A DNA stretch of 55,621 nucleotides from a virus. The DNA lies in the IMG/VR virus record IMGVR_UViG_3300042923_000252, positions 1 to 55,621 of that record. The stretch is one strand, 5' to 3'. The first letter of the stretch is position 1; every line of letters starts with the position of its first letter. The notes beneath the pieces were generated by a model. It was not told the origin of the DNA. It did not search any database and saw nothing but the letters and a program-made list of their open reading frames with translations. This document shows positions 52,246-55,621 of this stretch, in pieces. The translations under genes were made by a program, and so were the position numbers.

Positions 52246-52438
52246 GCTTGTGCTCCATTCCCAGGTACAGAACCTTTGCCTTTTCCGCGGTCTTAGGAGC
52301 AAGGTTCTTACGCCCCCATTCCCGCGCCTTTTCCGCCGCAGCCTCACTACTCTTGGATGACCAGACAACGTGAGCAAACTCCGTGTCTGCCATGTCGCGA
52401 GTCCCGTACCAACTGATGACTGCCCAATACTTTTGCAT
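52238..52438 (-). CDS. Hypothetical protein
   Basis: A 66-residue protein: KYWAVISWYGTRDMADTEF, VVWSSKSSEAAAEKAREWG, VLYLGMEHKHG. Strand-helix-strand pattern. ATG at 52438 chosen for GGAGCAAGTGACC before it; an ATG five codons upstream is possible. Confidence 0.68.
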   Translation of the reverse strand: MQKYWAVISWYGTRDMADTEFAHVVWSSKSSEAAAEKAREWGRKNLAPKTAEKAKVLYLGMEHKHG

Positions 52439-52440
52439 GG

Positions 52441-52764
52441 TCACTTGCTCCATTCCGTCATTGCGTGCCGCTCACCGTGAAACTCACTGCCGCACCCCTG
52501 ACACGTGCTCGTGCTGAATGTGATTCGCTCACAGTCACACTCGTAATCTCCCGGAGCGTCTGAGCCCATAAGGAACCTGAGACACTGCTCGTCGTGCTCG
52601 CTAGAAGGCATGCCGGCCGTAGAATTGCGGTAGTCGACACGGTTAAGAGGCTCCCCGCCCTCATGTCCATCAGAGTTGTGGCAGTCTCCACACTCCCCGT
52701 TAGCGTGGTGCATAATGCAATTCACGCAAACCCAAAGGGTGATGTACTTATCCAGGATTGCCAT
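52441..52764 (-). CDS. Cys-rich zinc-ribbon protein
   Basis: A 107-residue protein: LWVCVNCIMHHANGECGDC (two CxxC pairs), ECDCERITFSTSTCQGCGSEFHG (two more). Two zinc ribbons are likely. Proteins of this cysteine pattern recur in the right arm of Streptomyces phages; function unknown. Possibly nucleic-acid binding. Confidence 0.75.
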   Translation of the reverse strand: MAILDKYITLWVCVNCIMHHANGECGDCHNSDGHEGGEPLNRVDYRNSTAGMPSSEHDEQCLRFLMGSDAPGDYECDCERITFSTSTCQGCGSEFHGERHAMTEWSK

Positions 52765-52805
52765 TGTCGTATCTTTCTGCTCGTGCCGATATGGTCAATG
52801 CGGCA

Positions 52806-52828
52806 GACAGACCCGTAAAGGGTCTGTC
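52806..52828 (-). terminator. Hairpin between right-arm genes
   Basis: GACAGACCC / GGGTCTGTC, perfect 9-bp stem with a GTAAA loop. No long T-run. Confidence 0.6.
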
Positions 52829-52842
52829 CACCTCCATTCGCC

Positions 52843-53004
52843 TCACCGACTGAGGTACTTACGGATGGAAGTACGCCACTCCCCCTTTTCGTAAGAGCGC
52901 TGAGCCCTCTTACTCCTCTTAGGCTTAGGCTTGTGCGTACGCCGGCACCGTGGCGAACAACCCGTGCCGGCCATCCCGCACACTCCAAGCATGCGTGCTT
53001 TCAC
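52843..53004 (-). CDS. 53-residue basic protein
   Basis: A small Arg/Lys-rich protein: MAGTGCSPRCRRTHKPKPKR, then SKRAQRSYEKGEWRTSIRKY. GTG at 53004 starts the longest form; the ATG before AGTGC has GGAG nine bases upstream and is a good alternative start. Probably nucleic-acid binding by charge alone. Confidence 0.5.
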   Translation of the reverse strand: MKARMLGVCGMAGTGCSPRCRRTHKPKPKRSKRAQRSYEKGEWRTSIRKYLSR

Positions 53005-53007
53005 TGC

Positions 53008-53418
53008 CTAGCCCTTTCCGTGCCTGTAGTACTCCGCCAATTCGTTCAAGTCGTTGTTCCTGAGGTAGTAACCCCATTCCGCGGAGACGCGGGCGCCGTT
53101 CTGATAACGGCGCCAAGCAAGTTCATACTCCGTAGGGGGCTCTCCGTCATTACGGAAGTACTTCCACTGACTGAGGCTCTTGACCAGAGACACGGGGAGG
53201 TAGGGAAACAGCTCACCTGCGTTTTCCACCACATAAGCGGAGCATGTGGGGGAGGGAAGGGGTACGTCCCGAATAGGCCCCCACTTGCTGTCGTTGGGCA
53301 GTGCCCAGACGTGTCCTCGAATCTTCCGCGGGAATACATCAGTCACGTAGTAATAGGCCGTTCCGGTAAGGATGACCATTCCGGGGCGCACGTCGACTGT
53401 CGTCTCAATGCTTCGCAT
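53008..53418 (-). CDS. Hypothetical protein
   Basis: A 136-residue protein: VRPGMVILTGTAYYYVTDVFPRKIRGHVWALP, CSAYVVENAGELFPYLPVSL, and a helical end (AEWGYYLRNNDLNELAEYYR). First part resembles small beta barrels. Begins a unit after motif-hairpin module 53435-53470. Unknown. Confidence 0.7.
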   Translation of the reverse strand: MRSIETTVDVRPGMVILTGTAYYYVTDVFPRKIRGHVWALPNDSKWGPIRDVPLPSPTCSAYVVENAGELFPYLPVSLVKSLSQWKYFRNDGEPPTEYELAWRRYQNGARVSAEWGYYLRNNDLNELAEYYRHGKG

Positions 53419-53434
53419 TGCTTTGCCTCCTGCC

Positions 53435-53470
53435 GGCCCCCGTTTCCGGGGGCCCTAGTCTCGATTCAAC
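53435..53470 (-). promoter_or_regulatory. 13-bp motif copy 22 with hairpin
   Basis: Exact GTTGAATCGAGAC on the minus strand (53458-53470), then GGCCCCCG-TTTC-CGGGGGCC (53435-53454), then AGGAGGCAAAGCA and ATG. Almost the same sequence as the module at 51702-51738. Confidence 0.8.
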
Positions 53471-53484
53471 CGTGTGACTATGCG

Positions 53485-53667
53485 TCAGCCGTAGTAATAC
53501 CGGGAGCGGAACACCGAAAGTGCCTCCCGTTCGCTGACAATCCCAAGGGCCCGCATGTGGTGCTGAGCCTTAGCGGCCCAATGTGTGGGCCAGTCGGCTA
53601 CGTCCCTGTAGGCCACGACGTCGTTGACGTCCACACCGACCAACCATGCGATGAAACCTGCGTTCAC
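53485..53667 (-). CDS. Small hypothetical protein
   Basis: A 60-residue protein: GFIAWLVGVDVNDVVAYRDV, AKAQHHMRALGIVSEREALS. Ends in SRYYYG. The 4-base overlap with the upstream gene suggests coupling. Unknown. Confidence 0.68.
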   Translation of the reverse strand: MNAGFIAWLVGVDVNDVVAYRDVADWPTHWAAKAQHHMRALGIVSEREALSVFRSRYYYG

Positions 53668-53849
53668 TTGCCTTCCACCCTTTCCATCATGCGCACGTCT
53701 ATTTCCGCCCCGTAAAAGTTCATGAGCACAGCCGCAGCGTGCCTTACGTGGTCGGGAGTGTCCCCGTGAGTAAGGATGCTGTCCATTTGGCGCCGCGCCT
53801 CATACAGGGCATCCATGGTGCAGGTGTTCAGTGCTTGAATGCGCCTCAC
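53664..53849 (-). CDS. Small helical protein
   Basis: A 61-residue protein: RRIQALNTCTMDALYEARRQ, DHVRHAAAVLMNFYGAEIDV. GTG at 53849 overlaps the TGA of a 23-codon gene (GTGA). Unknown. Confidence 0.65.
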   Translation of the reverse strand: MRRIQALNTCTMDALYEARRQMDSILTHGDTPDHVRHAAAVLMNFYGAEIDVRMMERVEGK

Positions 53850-53917
53850 TTGTTCTCCCCCTTGCACTTATGCGGGAACGTCGTCATGGTGCCCTTGCCC
53901 TTAGAACAGACCAGCAT
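53846..53917 (-). CDS. 23-residue basic peptide
   Basis: Very small frame LVCSKGKGTMTTFPHKCKGE with two cysteines. Coupled at both ends: its ATG overlaps the upstream TAA (TAATG) and its TGA overlaps the downstream GTG. That double coupling is the only support; it may be a real mini-protein or a coupling spacer. Confidence 0.45.
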   Translation of the reverse strand: MLVCSKGKGTMTTFPHKCKGENK

Positions 53918-54195
53918 TACTTCCCCTTGGCCACAAACTTGTAAGGGCCACTGCCCCCGTTGCGGAGCATGAGCCGGCCGTTCTTACTCCACCGGGTCTC
54001 GTAACCCTCATACAGGGCAGTGAAGACGTCCGCATACTCGGCATACGCCTCAGCGTGGAATGCGTCCCATTCCGCGGTTTCGCTCACCGTGTCCGGGGTG
54101 TGGTGCTCGATGATGTGCCGTGCCGGCATGCTCAGTGCCTGTATCCCACTGAGGTACGTCACGGCCATGATTCCTGCGATGATCCAAGCAAGCAT
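53917..54195 (-). CDS. Membrane-anchored hypothetical protein
   Basis: A 92-residue protein with one N-terminal membrane helix (LAWIIAGIMAVTYLSGIQAL) and a His/acidic outer part (ARHIIEHHTPDTVSETAEW, YAEYADVFTALYEGYE). ATG at 54195 follows GGAAGGGTGAGC, right after motif copy 23. Unknown. Confidence 0.7.
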   Translation of the reverse strand: MLAWIIAGIMAVTYLSGIQALSMPARHIIEHHTPDTVSETAEWDAFHAEAYAEYADVFTALYEGYETRWSKNGRLMLRNGGSGPYKFVAKGK

Positions 54196-54210
54196 GATGC
54201 TCACCCTTCC

Positions 54211-54223
54211 GTCTCGATTCAAC
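54211..54223 (-). promoter_or_regulatory. 13-bp motif copy 23
   Basis: Exact GTTGAATCGAGAC on the minus strand, immediately before the ribosome binding site of 53917-54195; no hairpin. Preceded by CGCCTACA, as at copy 24. Confidence 0.75.
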
Positions 54224-54285
54224 TGTAGGCGGAAACAAGAGGGCGCACAGCACGTTGTCTGTGCACCCGATGATCCTTACCTACG

Positions 54286-54438
54286 TTAGTCTGTCATGTT
54301 GTCAAGCCACTCACGCCAAGGCATCCTGTCAATGGTGAAATGACCCATGGACCCTTCAATGTCCCGAGAATGCAAGGCAATTCCATGGTTGGCTGCCTGG
54401 GTAACGATGAACCACTTGTCTTCCGGCTCTTCCATCAT
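54286..54438 (-). CDS. 50-residue hypothetical protein
   Basis: A small gene with AGGAGGA before two tandem ATG: EEPEDKWFIVTQAANHGIAL, SMGHFTIDRMPWREWLDNM. Ends shortly before motif copy 23. Unknown. Confidence 0.65.
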   Translation of the reverse strand: MMEEPEDKWFIVTQAANHGIALHSRDIEGSMGHFTIDRMPWREWLDNMTD

Positions 54439-54443
54439 TCCTC

Positions 54444-54695
54444 CTAGCGGACGGTTTCCCTAACCGCGTCTTCGAACGTTCGGGGGTGCAGAAGTTCCCC
54501 GCCCCTACGGACATTGTAGAAAGGAGGGTTGCACCAGTCTTCCCCCCGCGGGTAGGTGAAACCCAGGATGCTCCTGCACCCCTCTTGCTTGAAAAGGAAC
54601 CACCACTCGTTTGGGTGGCTGTACGTCGTTCCTTCAGAGATCTGATAGACGACGTAGGTCACACCGTCGACTGTGAACTGATCACCCTTGTTCAT
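54444..54695 (-). CDS. Rightmost gene, hypothetical protein
   Basis: An 83-residue protein: KGDQFTVDGVTYVVYQISEG, EWWFLFKQEGCRSILGFTYP, ELLHPRTFEDAVRETV. Start ATG at 54695 directly abuts motif copy 24; the only purine tract (GGGAG) lies on the far side of the motif. Unknown. Confidence 0.7.
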   Translation of the reverse strand: MNKGDQFTVDGVTYVVYQISEGTTYSHPNEWWFLFKQEGCRSILGFTYPRGEDWCNPPFYNVRRGGELLHPRTFEDAVRETVR

Positions 54696-54708
54696 GTCTC
54701 GATTCAAC
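54696..54708 (-). promoter_or_regulatory. 13-bp motif copy 24, abutting a start codon
   Basis: Exact GTTGAATCGAGAC on the minus strand; its last base touches the ATG at 54693-54695. Occupation would block both transcription and, in RNA, nothing; the position is the tightest to any gene. Confidence 0.75.
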
Positions 54709-54836
54709 TCCCTGTGTAGGCGACAGTAAGGGGGCACCCGGACCCTGCGAGGGGGCCGGCTACCCGATACCGCTTACCTACTTGGCTAGCCTTGATTGTG
54801 GACTAGGGCCCGCTAGCCGGCCCTACCCTCTCATGT

Positions 54837-54854
54837 CGGGTGACGTATCACCCG
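54837..54854. repeat. Palindrome CGGGTGA-CGTA-TCACCCG
   Basis: A perfect 7-bp inverted repeat with a CGTA centre, itself nearly self-complementary, making an 18-bp palindrome. Possible dimeric regulator site. Confidence 0.55.
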
Positions 54855-55168
54855 CGGGGAATGTTCTTACGTATGGACGTTTGATCTGTTGGCTTGCCTA
54901 GTGTTCGCCATGCCGGCAACTACACGACATGCGACAGACTGTGTCTGCCAGGTTACCCCATTTTGAAACCCCTAGATCAAAGCTCCCGTAGCTCTCTAGG
55001 GACTATCGCGGTATACGGCGCGTCATTCTTCCTACTGACTAGGTCTTACTGGCCTGTAGATCTTTAGCACGCTCTTTAGTTGACTGTGGAACGGATGCTT
55101 CCTTGGTACTAGGCCCCTTGTCGGGGGCCGTTCCTTCCGGGCACACCACTATGACAACACAGGTGAGG

Positions 55169-55181
55169 GTCTCGATTCAAC
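55169..55181 (-). promoter_or_regulatory. 13-bp motif copy 25
   Basis: Exact GTTGAATCGAGAC on the minus strand, 470 bp upstream of the right-arm genes. No good -10 at 17-18 bases, so it may control a non-canonical promoter for the whole right arm. Confidence 0.65.
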
Positions 55182-55198
55182 CCCGTGGGCAGACTTCT

Positions 55199-55570
55199 TT
55201 CATTCATTCATGAGGGGAGTGCAGGGGCCGGCCCCGACGGCGGTCGACCTAGGGTCCTGGCTAGGTACATAGGAACGTGCACGCGTATAGCGCACTGTTA
55301 GACCTATGTCAACAGGTGTTAGGTGTGCAGTAGGACACACGCCTACTCAGGGGTTCATGGGCCCGGATGGACACGGCTACACAGCCGGCCTGACAGAGAC
55401 GACAGCAGGAGCCGGCGTCGACCTCCCCTCCCTAGGCCGGCCCGTCCCTCGCTCCCCTAGGCGCCTTCCTATTCGCATTGTCATGAATGAATGTAGGCAT
55501 TCCTAGCCGGCTAAGCCTGAATGCTCGAATGCTATTGCCTGACACCCTCGCTCGTTTATTCATTCATTCA
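55199..55570 (-). repeat. GAAT repeats, right end
   Basis: TTCATTCATTCA at 55199-55210 and ATTCATTCATTCA at 55558-55570 repeat the left-end GAATGAATGAAT in inverted orientation; a forward TGAATGAATG occurs at 55484-55493. The last copy is about 50 bp from the end of the window. Confidence 0.7.
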
Positions 55571-55621
55571 TACGTGCACACACATACATGGGGTAATGCG
55601 TTAGAAAGACCCACGAGGACC

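Larger units (their letters stand above)
54709..55621. other. Right-end non-coding region
   Basis: About 900 bp with no convincing gene. It holds a palindrome (54837-54854), a hairpin GGCCCC/GGGGCC near 55,111-55,128, motif copy 25 and three GAAT-type repeats. Frequent TAGCCGGC segments occur. Probably terminus and control sequences for the right arm. Confidence 0.6.

Noticed and set aside
1-55621. CRISPR arrays or rRNA genes
   Set aside because: No regularly spaced direct repeats of 20-40 bp and no rRNA-like sequence were seen. The Cas4-like nuclease has no cas neighbours and belongs to phage recombination genes.
1-55621. Insertion sequences or transposases
   Set aside because: No DDE or HUH transposase and no terminal inverted repeats with target duplications were recognised; the only mobile-type genes are the integrase and HNH nucleases.

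Overview
This window looks like the complete or nearly complete genome of a temperate tailed phage (siphovirus) of Streptomyces or a close actinomycete. The evidence is a serine integrase, a small HTH repressor, a full head-tail gene set with a long tape measure protein, a DUF5753/DUF397 regulatory pair of the kind known from Streptomyces chromosomes, class II ribonucleotide reductase, ThyX, and an amidase endolysin with no mycolyl-esterase (LysB), which fits a host without mycolic acids. Size and gene order recall Streptomyces phages of the BI type, but I could not test that.

Layout. (1) 1-4,980, left arm: non-coding left end with three hairpins and GAAT repeats, a few small leftward genes, a host-like XRE(DUF5753)/DUF397 pair, two candidate attP palindromes and the serine integrase, closed by a strong terminator. 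(2) 4,979-24,796, leftward early region: about 46 tightly packed genes, most joined by ATGA or GTGA overlaps. They cover replication (family A DNA polymerase, split primase, DnaB-like helicase, DnaQ-like and Cas4/RecB-like exonucleases), nucleotide supply (RNR, ThyX, dCMP deaminase, a dATP/dGTP diphosphohydrolase-like protein), three nucleases, a sigma-like protein, a secreted transglycosylase-like protein and, furthest upstream, the probable immunity repressor. (3) 24,797-25,437, divergent control region: operators, a near-consensus rightward promoter and an intrinsic terminator about 100 bp downstream, so it may make a short RNA. (4) 25,438-48,853, rightward late region: HNH protein, tRNA genes, terminase, portal, scaffold, capsid, connector, tail genes with a programmed -1 frameshift, tape measure, tail tip, a two-domain beta-helix spike, holin candidates and endolysin. 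(5) 48,985-54,695, leftward right arm: about 20 small genes and one DUF3987-like ATPase. (6) 54,709-55,621: non-coding right end with GAAT repeats in inverted orientation.

The main discovery is a genome-wide set of about 25 copies of a 13-bp asymmetric motif, GTTGAWWCGAGAC. Every copy points in the direction of local transcription. Many copies sit between a stop codon and the next ribosome binding site, directly before a hairpin. Others supply the -35 hexamer of a plausible promoter, including the central rightward promoter. This is the arrangement of the stoperators of mycobacteriophage L5, but with an unrelated sequence. The HTH protein at 24,296-24,796 is the obvious candidate binder. The left arm with the integrase and the XRE/DUF397 cassette has no copies, as expected for genes that must stay expressed in a prophage.
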